A DNA stretch of 64,000 bases. It comes from Hymenobacter polaris (GTDB lineage Bacteria > Bacteroidota > Bacteroidia > Cytophagales > Hymenobacteraceae). The stretch is from positions 62,001 to 126,000 of the forward strand of contig NZ_JABBGH010000001.1 in NCBI RefSeq assembly GCF_012927305.1, written 5' to 3'. A program made the translations under genes and the position numbers. The notes under the pieces are model-generated. The model ran no database searches, was not told where the DNA came from, and saw only the letters and a program-made list of their open reading frames with translations. Below are positions 21,017-29,734 of the stretch, piece after piece. The stretch's first letter is position 1, and each line of letters opens with the position of its first letter.

Positions 21017-22003
21017 CTAAGTAGATTCATACTTGCGAAAACAAGATTTTAATAACTCCAGAAATTGTTTTGATAATTTGAGCCGGCGTTCAGGATCTTT
21101 TACCGTCAACTTGACGCTTATCAACTCGATTAAGTGGCGTAGCATTAAAGGAAATGGCCAAACTATGTAAATTCCTATGGGCCGGTGACGCTGGAAGTAT
21201 CGCAAACGACCCCTATTATTTTGAATAGCTCTTGATTTTGACCAAGTTGATAGGGCATCTTGATTGTCATGGATGACATCATTTGAACGAACAACTCCCA
21301 TTCGCCACCCTAAGTTGCGTAAACGGCGAGCCCAATCTATATCGCAATCCGAAAAAGGAAAGCGCTCGCTATCAAGGCCGCCAGATTCTTTCCAAGCCAC
21401 TAATTTGACTACTAAAGGACTAGTATACACTACGTCAACCTCACTAAATTCTACTCCGTTAATGCCTTTCATCCATTGGTAGGGAATAGCTTCTAATTGA
21501 AAGCGATGAACCAAGTTTTTGCCTATAGCAAAATTGAATAGCGTTGGAAATGGTTGCCCTATTCCTGCTGGCTTTCCATTGATTTGACGAACAGTAAATC
21601 CACAGGCACCTAAATTTTTTTGAAGTTCAAGCTGGAATAAAGCATTTGTAAGTGGATTCTTACTAAGAATTTGATTGTCAGTTTCGTAAAAAAGTAGATA
21701 CTTAAGATTTGGAAACTGGATTTCAGCATGTATTACTCCTTTATTGAGCCCGGCAGCAAAAGACGTGTCTTCTGTCGCTTTAGGAAGAATAAGTTTAATT
21801 GGAAAACTTAGCTCTTGGGCATTATTTTGTAGCCATTCGATACTGCCATCAGATGAGCCAGCTTCATAAATTACTACTGCACACCTATCCTTAAATTCCG
21901 AATGAATAACCCAGCGTTCTAATGCTTGTAAACATTCTTGTAAAAGTGCAAAGCGGTTGTATGAGTTAATGATGATAGCAATATCTACGCTTATGTTATT
22001 CAT
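21017..22003 (-). CDS. glycosyltransferase family 2
   Basis: A 328-residue GT-A transferase. The N-terminus VDIAIINSYNRFALLQECL and VVIYEAGSSDGSIEWL form the nucleotide-binding part, LLFYETDNQIL is at the DxD position, and FPFSDCDIDWARRLRNLGW is the ED-like catalytic region typical of rhamnosyltransferase-type GT2 proteins. The DxD is altered to ETD, which is tolerated in some relatives. Same strand as the locus; a 306-base AT-rich gap lies upstream. Confidence 0.82.
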   Translation of the reverse strand: MNNISVDIAIIINSYNRFALLQECLQALERWVIHSEFKDRCAVVIYEAGSSDGSIEWLQNNAQELSFPIKLILPKATEDTSFAAGLNKGVIHAEIQFPNLKYLLFYETDNQILSKNPLTNALFQLELQKNLGACGFTVRQINGKPAGIGQPFPTLFNFAIGKNLVHRFQLEAIPYQWMKGINGVEFSEVDVVYTSPLVVKLVAWKESGGLDSERFPFSDCDIDWARRLRNLGWRMGVVRSNDVIHDNQDALSTWSKSRAIQNNRGRLRYFQRHRPIGIYIVWPFPLMLRHLIELISVKLTVKDPERRLKLSKQFLELLKSCFRKYEST

Positions 22004-22309
22004 ATTACAGGTTAAGCCTTTATCACAGTTTGAATGTTTTGTATAAGTAGATTTGATTTATGCTGCATCCTAATCGCATTAATTATTGGTATTAATAAAA
22101 TATCAATATCTTTGTTTTTTTAATTAAATGAAATGTAATTGCGATTAGGTGTTATGGATTAATAGTGATACTTTGCATTGCATTTAACTAAGTTGATATT
22201 AGATCATGCAAATAAATGCTTCATCATAAAACAGATAATCTATATTAGTATTATTTTGATACATACAATGAATCGTGTTCATTATTATTGCTTTTTAATA
22301 AGGGTTTGA
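22004..22309. other. AT-rich intergenic region
   Basis: 306 bases with no convincing gene. A 10-bp inverted repeat (CCTAATCGCA at 22069 and TGCGATTAGG at 22140) is separated by 61 bases and is too short to interpret alone. This gap could host an internal promoter for the downstream transferase genes. Confidence 0.45.
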
Positions 22310-23452
22310 TTATTTGTTTGATATATCTATTAAGAAAGTGCGAGCAATCTTAGAAAGTGTAATTATATTTTTTGCTTTTTGAGCAGCTATTTTCGTATTC
22401 TGATAAGATGCAATATCTGGCTCTGTTAAGATAGCTGAACGCAAGTTTGCAGAAAAAAAACCAATATCAGTAGATATTGCTTCTGGATGTATATAAGGAG
22501 CTGCTACAGGAATGCCGTGGGCGAGGAAAGCAGCAACACTACCGCTTTTACCCAAACCATTACGAGGCACAGTGGTAATGCCTAATTGACATCCTTGTAA
22601 AGCATCAGATAACTTAATAGGCTCTATAAAACCTGTGTAGCGCACTTGTCCGCGTAAGTTAAGGATAATTTCGAGCTCGGATTTTATAACGCTCATTTTG
22701 GCAGGTTCGCCGCCAATAAGTAAAATTTCTATTTGATAACTATGTGGGTATTGAATAAGCTGTGTAATAAAGGCTATAAGAAAGGTGATAAAAGGACTGT
22801 TAAAGCTAATTTGACTAAAAATCCCAATGCGAAAAATTCTCTGACTAGTTTCTGTTTCTAATAGTGGATTTTGTGAAACTGGAATATTTGAAAACAGTGG
22901 TAAAGGTAATGCATGCCATCCTAATCGTTGTAAGCTAGCTTGATAAACTGGAAGATGTGTATGAATAACTGATGGATGGATATAGCTAATAAGCCGGTTT
23001 ATTAATTTTTTTTGCAAACACGATATTAGCTGCCGTTTTAATGTTGTTCCAGGCTCATTTCCTATCCAACATTCATGCATCATCAAATGTATTTGCCGGT
23101 TGTGAGCTAATCGTATTATTTTTTCACCTAGTGTAACTGGTAAGCCCTTTTGATGAAAGGAGTATGGTACAAATTGTATGCTAATCCAACTAGGTTGAAA
23201 TTCTTCCAACCATTGATGTGCTTGCCGGAAGCGACGGAAAGCGGGCCATTTAGCTGGAAGTCTTAGTACTGGCAATGCTTCTTTTATGAGTAGCAGGGGT
23301 AACACAACTACTTCGGTGATATACTGGTCTTTTAGTGCAATTGCAACTGTTTGCTGACCTTGACGCCGTAGTTCTAAAGCCAGTTGGCGTACATAATCTC
23401 CTACACCATCTCGACCAGGTTCAAGTGAACCACAGAGGAAAGCAATTTTCAT
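22310..23452 (-). CDS. glycosyltransferase, GT-B type (GT4-like, divergent)
   Basis: A 380-residue protein starting MKIAFLCGSLEPGRDGVGDY, which is the GT-B acceptor-domain opening with a G-x-G-D-Y loop. The rest keeps the GT-B layout: HMMHECWIGNEPG in the middle and a degenerate donor site, TTVPRNGLGKSGSVAAFLAHG, in place of the usual E-x7-E motif. It overlaps the preceding acyltransferase gene by 4 bases. Likely a transferase with atypical donor binding. The frame extends upstream, but the ATG at 23452 fits both the family start and the overlap. Confidence 0.75.
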   Translation of the reverse strand: MKIAFLCGSLEPGRDGVGDYVRQLALELRRQGQQTVAIALKDQYITEVVVLPLLLIKEALPVLRLPAKWPAFRRFRQAHQWLEEFQPSWISIQFVPYSFHQKGLPVTLGEKIIRLAHNRQIHLMMHECWIGNEPGTTLKRQLISCLQKKLINRLISYIHPSVIHTHLPVYQASLQRLGWHALPLPLFSNIPVSQNPLLETETSQRIFRIGIFSQISFNSPFITFLIAFITQLIQYPHSYQIEILLIGGEPAKMSVIKSELEIILNLRGQVRYTGFIEPIKLSDALQGCQLGITTVPRNGLGKSGSVAAFLAHGIPVAAPYIHPEAISTDIGFFSANLRSAILTEPDIASYQNTKIAAQKAKNIITLSKIARTFLIDISNK

Positions 23453-24027
23453 GTGCCTCGTTGACCAATTTTTCGAGCTGGTACTCCTGCCCAAATTTCG
23501 TTTGCTGGAATAGATTTTGTTACTACAGAACCTGCAGCTATGACTGCGCCATCACCAATTATAACTCCTTTTAGCACCACTACATTACAGCCTAACCATA
23601 CATCATTACCGAGGTAAATAGGCTTTTCGGAACCTTCTTGCTCTCTAATAAGCAAAGCTGCTTGTATGCCATGGTCATGATCAATAAACCGGCAGCCGGA
23701 AGCAATAAGAGTATTGTTGCCAATAATAATTTTTTGTCTAATATTGAATTCGCAATTAGTGCCAATAAATACTTGATTTTTTATTACTATTGCATAGCCT
23801 TGTTGCCAAATTCCATCAAATTTGAAATAAATATTATGTTCAAGTATACAATTGTTTCCAATAGAAATTTGATTTGGCCATGTAGTGTGCAATGAAGGAA
23901 TTGTTGTGCCTGAACCAATATTCATTCCTAATAAAGAATACCAATAACTTCTAAATAGACTTAAAAACCATGCCCGATAACGAAACCGTAATACAAAATA
24001 TCCTTGCTGTATCAGGTAAGTTATCAT
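23449..24027 (-). CDS. hexapeptide-repeat acyltransferase
   Basis: A 192-residue left-handed beta-helix protein. Repeats such as IGNNCILEHN, IGTNCEFNIRQ, IIGNNTLIASGC and LGNDVWLGCNVVVLKGVIIGDGAVIAAGSVV are plain, with FIDHDHGI supplying the catalytic His. The ending PANEIWAGVPARKIG is the usual close of sugar O-acetyltransferases. It probably acetylates a sugar of the repeat unit. Coupled to the downstream transferase gene by a 4-base overlap. Confidence 0.9.
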   Translation of the reverse strand: MITYLIQQGYFVLRFRYRAWFLSLFRSYWYSLLGMNIGSGTTIPSLHTTWPNQISIGNNCILEHNIYFKFDGIWQQGYAIVIKNQVFIGTNCEFNIRQKIIIGNNTLIASGCRFIDHDHGIQAALLIREQEGSEKPIYLGNDVWLGCNVVVLKGVIIGDGAVIAAGSVVTKSIPANEIWAGVPARKIGQRGT

Positions 24028-24076
24028 TGTACTATGAATAATGGAGGTAAAACTCTTTAAAATATTTATTTTCCTA

Positions 24077-25033
24077 TTAATTTCGACTATAAAATCGCCC
24101 TAATAGGGCAGCTATCCGGATAGCTATCTGACGTCGCCGAACTAAACCAGTTGGTTGCGATAAAATAGGGCCATTCGCCGAGTTCCAGTAATCTCGATCT
24201 GCCCGTCTTGGAGGAGTGCCAGTCAGCATACTAACCAAAGGTTTGCGAACCCATGGCTTACCTGTCCCGATTGCGTGAGACATCAATGATGAACTAGCAC
24301 TGAAAGACATACCTGCTTTATCTACAAAACTTACTATTCCGTCCCATGCTTCTACTGCAGCGTTCATCGCATCCTGGTCAGGAATACTGAATGGATCGAA
24401 GGGCAATGAATCAGGTAAAATTGAAAGAAAAGAATTGTCTAATCCGCCAATGACAGAAGCCATTGCTTCTTGTATAGCACGCCAAGTTATTAAAAAACCT
24501 ATATTTTTTTTTCTTAATCCGATGAACCCCCCGTTTGCATATATTGATTCCTTAAAGTTTAACTTGAAACCTCTCGCACCAAAAAATAGTCGCCATTCTT
24601 CGCGTACTGGGTGATGTTGTGCTTTAGGAGAGTGTATGTCTTCACATAGACATACTCCATATGCTGTCCAGTTTTCAAAGACAATCCAAGGAGCTGTCAC
24701 CACAATGTCGGGATCAAAATAAAAGATTGCGGTTGCTTCGCTCGCCAAGTTTTCCCATAATTTTAGTATAAAGTCAGGTTTATAATTTGTGAAATGATAA
24801 TGTGTATCAAGAGGTAAAAAATGGACTTGAACCTCATGAGATACCTGTAATATGCTACTATCATTCCAATAAAGCGTCGGATTCTGTACAGCATTAGCTG
24901 ACCAATCTGGTAGTTTACCTCGGTAACCAACATATATTGTCCCTTTGTAACCTTGTTTGCAGAGTGAATTAATCAAAGCAGCTACGCCATAGTGATAATT
25001 CCCTTCAAAAAGTGTGCAAATAGCTGAATTCAT
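24077..25033 (-). CDS. GT8-like glycosyltransferase (putative)
   Basis: A 318-residue protein of GT-A type. Evidence: SAICTLFEGNYHYGVAALIN at the N-terminus as in GT8 enzymes, FYFDPDIVV in the DxD position, DQDAMNAAVEAW further on, and SHAIGTGKPW near residue 260, which fits the GT8 closing pattern HxxGxxKPW. The ATG at 25033 is used; the longer frame would begin with TTG. It is the first in transcription-reverse order of three neighbouring GT8-like genes. Donor sugar (often glucose or galactose in this family) not determined. Confidence 0.7.
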   Translation of the reverse strand: MNSAICTLFEGNYHYGVAALINSLCKQGYKGTIYVGYRGKLPDWSANAVQNPTLYWNDSSILQVSHEVQVHFLPLDTHYHFTNYKPDFILKLWENLASEATAIFYFDPDIVVTAPWIVFENWTAYGVCLCEDIHSPKAQHHPVREEWRLFFGARGFKLNFKESIYANGGFIGLRKKNIGFLITWRAIQEAMASVIGGLDNSFLSILPDSLPFDPFSIPDQDAMNAAVEAWDGIVSFVDKAGMSFSASSSLMSHAIGTGKPWVRKPLVSMLTGTPPRRADRDYWNSANGPILSQPTGLVRRRQIAIRIAALLGRFYSRN

Positions 25034-25084
25034 AATTATGAAAAAGTTTATATTTGAATCGATTCTTTTTTGATTAAAAATCAA

Positions 25085-25996
25085 TCATATTTTTTTAACT
25101 TTTAAAAACCGTTTTATCCTCGAAATCTGGAAACTAAAACTTTCAAATTTCGATAAGAAACGTAAGCATATAAAAGCTAACTTTATTAATCGGTTACGTT
25201 CACTGTCTGCTGAAAAAAGTAAGTCTTGGATAGGTAAATTTCCTTTTGGAGACCCTCCTGAATAATGGATATGACTTATTCTAGAATCGTTTAACTGTAT
25301 AGACTGCACTAAGTGAAGTGAATTCTTGTAATCTCCAGCCCAAGAACTTAACCAGTTGTGAGGAGGTTTGCATAAGTTTAATATATTCCAACTGCCTAAT
25401 AATGTCGCTACATGCAATAATGACTGATCATGTTTTTTAGGGATATCGGGATTGTTTTTAAACCATTCTATAGCATTCTTTATATCAATTATCATTTTTT
25501 CGTTTCGCTTAACTACTAAATGTCCTGCAGTCACAGCTGATAATAAAGAAAGCTCTCCGAATATCTCCTTGACTGATTCGGGTCTGTTATAGTTATATAG
25601 TCCATTCGTAGTGTATTCTTCATCTGCATGTACTAATTCGTATTTATTTAAATAACTGAATAAAATTTCCCAATTGCAAAGTGCAACAATATCATTATCT
25701 GAATATATAAATTCATCCCAATCTGAGAACCAAGCTAAGTAGCGATAAAGGAAGCCCATTGGACATTCAACTAACACACTTCTTAAATTAGTTATAAAGT
25801 CTTTTGCTTCATCAGAAAAATCTGAATAGTTTAACAACTCAACTTGGTTTAATATGTATGAGGAGCTTATTTGTTTCCCGCCGAAGTGAATTAATCTGAT
25901 AGGTAAATTGCAACCACTTTCTCTTATTGAGTATATAAGATTCTTGCACAATTGCTCACTCTTTTTATTCGCAACAATATATATACCTCTTTTCAT
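25085..25996 (-). CDS. GT8-like glycosyltransferase (putative)
   Basis: A 303-residue protein of GT-A type. IYIVANKKSEQLCKNLIYSI starts the nucleotide-binding fold, EFIYSDNDIVAL supplies a DxD-like DND, KKHDQSLLHVATLLG resembles the second acidic motif, and ISHIHYSGGSPKG matches the HxxGxxK ending. Middle member of the three tandem GT8-like genes. Similarity to named families is weak, so the family call depends on the order of these motifs. Confidence 0.6.
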   Translation of the reverse strand: MKRGIYIVANKKSEQLCKNLIYSIRESGCNLPIRLIHFGGKQISSSYILNQVELLNYSDFSDEAKDFITNLRSVLVECPMGFLYRYLAWFSDWDEFIYSDNDIVALCNWEILFSYLNKYELVHADEEYTTNGLYNYNRPESVKEIFGELSLLSAVTAGHLVVKRNEKMIIDIKNAIEWFKNNPDIPKKHDQSLLHVATLLGSWNILNLCKPPHNWLSSWAGDYKNSLHLVQSIQLNDSRISHIHYSGGSPKGNLPIQDLLFSADSERNRLIKLAFICLRFLSKFESFSFQISRIKRFLKVKKI

Positions 25997-26207
25997 TATC
26001 TCACTTTAAAAAAGCTAAGTTAGCGATTATAAAAATATATTTTATATCATTAATGAATATATATTTAAAACTAATATTTATAAAATTTAACACTTTGACA
26101 GAACAAACTATAATATGTTAGTACAAAACGAAAATTATTTAATATATTATCAACTTAGTGTCGGGATACTTGCCAATTTATTTTAAAGTCATATATTTTA
26201 TTAATAT

Positions 26208-27167
26208 TTAATGGGTAAATGAAAGATGCCATTTCCAGTTCTGCTGCCACATTTTATGTCTCACTGGGCCAGTATAATGTCGGATGGCAATCGTTTCCTT
26301 CGGATGTAAGTAGCTAAAATCAAACTGATCACCTGAATTTAAAATAAATATTCTTGGATCTAATGGCATAAAATTATTTTCTGATATTATAATATGGAAG
26401 ACTGTTTGGTCGCTAAAATATTCATATTTATCATCTAATATTTTTAAAAAATCAAGTCCATTCGATACTTTTACAAGTTCTTTGTTCAAAAGAAAAAAAC
26501 CTCCATTTACTTGATAATGTTGTGGAGTGGTGTTTGCTACATAACGGCTATCTAAATTATTGTAGTCGGCATCAGGCAAAAACCATCCATCTTTGCTGTC
26601 ATTTAATAAGTTAATTATGCATTGAGATTTCTGATAGAAAACAATATCAGAATCTATGAATAGAGTTGGATATTTTATTGAGTAATTTAAATATAAGAAA
26701 AGGCGTTTTCCTAATGGGAGTTTTTTAGCATAACTAATTAACAGATTTTTATATGGAATTAATGAATCCTTTATATTGTCCCTTATATAATTTTCAATAA
26801 TATCAGTTTTTATAAGTTTTAGAAAAGTAAAAGCTGATTCAATTCGATTAATCTGTTCTTGTGTATGCGTTCCATCTGAATACAATGTCCAAGAAATAGG
26901 AATCCCGATATTTTTGATAAAAGATAAAATTGATAAAACTTGTTCATTAAAATCATAGGTAGAAGAAAAACTGACAATTTCAATTTCAATTACCTTATCA
27001 TTGTGAATATCTGCATATAGTTGCTTTAGTCTATTTGAATCATTGATATACCGTGCAAAACTATTCTTATTGAATTCAGCAATTTTTGATGCTATTTTTT
27101 TCGTTATTATGCTTTGTCCTTTAAACTTTTTCATGTGATGAATATTTTCTGTAGTAATTAGTTTCAA
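26208..27167 (-). CDS. GT8-like glycosyltransferase (putative)
   Basis: A 319-residue protein with TLFIDSDIVFY (DSD in the DxD position), VNGGFFLLNKEL, YFSDQTVFHII and finally AIRHYTGPVRHKMW, which fits the HxxGxxKxW closing motif of GT8. Residues 1-60 are a lysine-rich extension without clear homology. A second ATG at residue 12 could be the true start. Very AT-rich. Its 5' flank contains an 88-bp perfect palindrome that would fold in the leader of a transcript reading into this gene. Confidence 0.62.
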   Translation of the reverse strand: MKLITTENIHHMKKFKGQSIITKKIASKIAEFNKNSFARYINDSNRLKQLYADIHNDKVIEIEIVSFSSTYDFNEQVLSILSFIKNIGIPISWTLYSDGTHTQEQINRIESAFTFLKLIKTDIIENYIRDNIKDSLIPYKNLLISYAKKLPLGKRLFLYLNYSIKYPTLFIDSDIVFYQKSQCIINLLNDSKDGWFLPDADYNNLDSRYVANTTPQHYQVNGGFFLLNKELVKVSNGLDFLKILDDKYEYFSDQTVFHIIISENNFMPLDPRIFILNSGDQFDFSYLHPKETIAIRHYTGPVRHKMWQQNWKWHLSFTH

Positions 27168-27226
27168 TATTTTTGTTATTTGTCATAATAGCTTAGTTAT
27201 AAGCAAATTTTTTATACGAAAAGGTC

Positions 27227-27314
27227 TTATTTCAATTACTTTATTTAAGCCGATCATTAACTACAAATTATAATTTGTAGTTAATGATCGGCTTAAATAA
27301 AGTAATTGAAATAA
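27227..27314. repeat. 88-bp perfect palindrome without loop
   Basis: Bases 27227-27270 are exactly the reverse complement of 27271-27314, 44 of 44 positions, with no spacer. The centre is ACAAATTATAATTTGT. It lies in the 292-base gap between two minus-strand glycosyltransferase genes, 60 bases before the start of the downstream one. It differs in sequence from the GTCATGCTGAGC hairpin family elsewhere in the window. Confidence 0.95.
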
Positions 27315-27459
27315 CTTACTTATATTTATGTACTACAAAATTAATTATAATAAAAATATGATGCTCACATTCAGTGTTGTTAATAAATATCTTTGCTAAA
27401 GATAATTTTACAAAAACTATAAGTAGAATTTATTGCAAAACCAGTTTACTTTAATGTAA

Positions 27460-28347
27460 CTAAGTTATTTGTAATAAAATCCAAAATTGAAAATGCTGTA
27501 GGGTTTTTTTATAACTTAATGATTTGAAGAAATACTCTTTAGCTAGATTTTTATTGTTTTTTCGTGCGAGTCTAGCTGCTGATAACCAACTATCAGCAGC
27601 TAGCTGTAGTCTGATTTTTTTGGGAATTTCTTCCCAGTCTATGTGCATACTATAAACTTGGGCAATTCCTGTTGTTATCTTAAGTACGTGATTTGATAAT
27701 CCTTCAGAATGTTTTCTATAATCGCAAGTGTTTTGGCCAGTAAATGTGAATTTACAATTAGCTCTAGCACATCTAAACCACATTTCTATATCTTCTTGAC
27801 CATCTTTCAAAGCTGTATTAAATCCATTAATTGATTTATATAATCTAGAAGAAATCATTGCTGCTGATGGCTGTATACCATAGCTAGATTTAAAAAGTGA
27901 AATTGGAAACTGATTAATTAACTCTTGAGATATATTTTGTTCTGTGAGTTTCTTGCCTGTTTCGCTATCAAAAGATATTGCTCCACTATGGATGAATTCA
28001 CTATCGGGATGTGATTGGGATGCAGCTATCAAAGAAGATAAATGATTTTGGTGCCATAAGTCATCACTATCCAAAAAGGCTAGCCACTTTCCTGTTGAAG
28101 CCTTAGCTGCAATATTTCTAGCTGCTGGAGCACCTTGATTTTTATCTTGTCTTAAGTATGTTACCTTTTGAACAACTTGAGTACTAAATTCTTCAACTAT
28201 TTCCCGCGTACCATCCATTGTGCCATCTTCAACTACTATAATATTCCAATTTTTATATATTTGTTTCTTAACTGATTGCAATGTTTCACCAATAAATTTT
28301 GCTGCATTGTAAGCAGGAATGCATATGGTAATTAAGTCTTCATCCAT
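27460..28347 (-). CDS. glycosyltransferase family 2
   Basis: A 295-residue GT-A transferase with the complete classical set: LITICIPAYNAAKFIGETL, VVEDGTMDGTREIV, APAARNIAAKASTGKWLAFLDSDD (cofactor and DxD region) and a QEDIEMWFRCA segment carrying the catalytic acidic residue. It should transfer a hexose to a lipid-linked acceptor in the cytoplasm. Lies just after the flippase gene on the minus strand with a 40-base gap. Confidence 0.92.
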   Translation of the reverse strand: MDEDLITICIPAYNAAKFIGETLQSVKKQIYKNWNIIVVEDGTMDGTREIVEEFSTQVVQKVTYLRQDKNQGAPAARNIAAKASTGKWLAFLDSDDLWHQNHLSSLIAASQSHPDSEFIHSGAISFDSETGKKLTEQNISQELINQFPISLFKSSYGIQPSAAMISSRLYKSINGFNTALKDGQEDIEMWFRCARANCKFTFTGQNTCDYRKHSEGLSNHVLKITTGIAQVYSMHIDWEEIPKKIRLQLAADSWLSAARLARKNNKNLAKEYFFKSLSYKKTLQHFQFWILLQIT

Positions 28348-28387
28348 AGCTAAGGTAATTGTTGAAATTTAAAAAGTAATAGATCTT

Positions 28388-29698
28388 TTAAGAATTAATT
28401 AACGACAATGAATTGAATTTAGAAATTTGAAAAAAACCAAACATAGTGTTTAACAAATAAGTTAGTAGTGATAAGATAATATTAAAATAAAGTATGCTAA
28501 TTAGTGAAGCGTTATGAAATACTGTGATAAAAATTATTGATGAAAAAAAATTAAGTCCCATGAGGTAATATGGTTTCATAAACCATCCACGGCTAATTAT
28601 TAGTTGTGAACTTATTCCAGTCATAAATCCTAAACATCCGTTTATACTCATTAATATCAATTCAGTATTTAGGCTCTTGTATTTATTGCCTAAAATCCAA
28701 AGCATTTGATTTGATAAGAGCCAGATACAAAATAGTATGATTAAGCTTAGAATTGTTGTGCTTAGCTGTATTAAAGAAAAACGTTTCAATAAGACCTTGG
28801 TTGTTATTTCCATTCTAGAAAATCTCGGCACTACTAATGTCGAAAAAAGTGTAGAAAATATGGAAAAAATCACTGACAATCTTCCTAGAGCACCATATTG
28901 TGCAATATTAGAAGTTGTGCCAAATAATGAAATAAGCCAAATTGAGATTTGGCCAGACAAGCAGTGATAAATTACGATTGGTAATGTGCGCTTGACCGCT
29001 TTCATAACCTCTCTTTCTATTGCGTAATCTATACTATTATTACTATCAATAAATTTGCTTGATATCTTTTTTAATTTGTAATTACCATAAATTCTGGGGA
29101 TGCCATTAGCAATTAATGCTATAAATGTAAATGGAAAAATTAAAATTAGTACTGTGTTGAGAATCAATCTTAAAATACTTACTTCTATTTGATTCTTCTG
29201 CAATGAATTAATATCCTGATGTAGTTTTGGAGCTATTTCTAATAAATTATCAGATAGAGCAGCAAAGAAAGCAGGAATAATGGAGAGTGTAATCAAAATC
29301 ATCCCTATCCATGTTGCATTATTTTTTATCAATAAGCTGCCTAATATCGGTAGTGTTATTATTAGAGTGTAAATAGCGAATTTATTTCTTAAGCGTAAGC
29401 CAGTTGCTAACACAATTCCCGATTTCTCTTTGTTTAACCAAACCTTACCTGCCTCAGCCATTACACCGCTGCTTATGCCATTGTCAGCCAACATAATCAT
29501 TGTGCCAAGCATAGTATTAGCTAGAGTATAAAGAGCATATTCCTGAGTTGAAAGTAATCTGATAATTAGAATTCCACAAATAAGACTTGCTAATTGAATT
29601 ACAACTTGTGATCCACCAGTAATAACAATAAGCTTACTCCACTGCAATCCTTTAGCGTAAGTATGTTGATTAAAAACACTGCTAGCCAAATTTTTCAT
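28388..29698 (-). CDS. oligosaccharide flippase-like membrane protein (Wzx-type)
   Basis: A 436-residue polytopic membrane protein with about twelve hydrophobic segments and few charged residues within them, typical of MATE/MOP superfamily polysaccharide flippases. It begins near KLIVITGGSQVVIQLASLI, and LLSTQEYALYTLANTM matches the first conserved helix pair. It would move undecaprenyl-linked repeat units to the periplasm for the Wzy-like polymerase. The ATG at 29698 is chosen over an upstream TTG. Context directly after wzc supports the assignment. Confidence 0.82.
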   Translation of the reverse strand: MKNLASSVFNQHTYAKGLQWSKLIVITGGSQVVIQLASLICGILIIRLLSTQEYALYTLANTMLGTMIMLADNGISSGVMAEAGKVWLNKEKSGIVLATGLRLRNKFAIYTLIITLPILGSLLIKNNATWIGMILITLSIIPAFFAALSDNLLEIAPKLHQDINSLQKNQIEVSILRLILNTVLILIFPFTFIALIANGIPRIYGNYKLKKISSKFIDSNNSIDYAIEREVMKAVKRTLPIVIYHCLSGQISIWLISLFGTTSNIAQYGALGRLSVIFSIFSTLFSTLVVPRFSRMEITTKVLLKRFSLIQLSTTILSLIILFCIWLLSNQMLWILGNKYKSLNTELILMSINGCLGFMTGISSQLIISRGWFMKPYYLMGLNFFSSIIFITVFHNASLISILYFNIILSLLTYLLNTMFGFFQISKFNSLSLINS

Positions 29699-29734
29699 AA
29701 AATGTGTAACAATTAGTAGCAACTAAGTTATATG

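Noticed and set aside
22069..22149. Inverted repeat CCTAATCGCA / TGCGATTAGG
   Set aside because: Only 10 bp with a 61-base spacer in AT-rich DNA; could be chance and has no link to a gene start.
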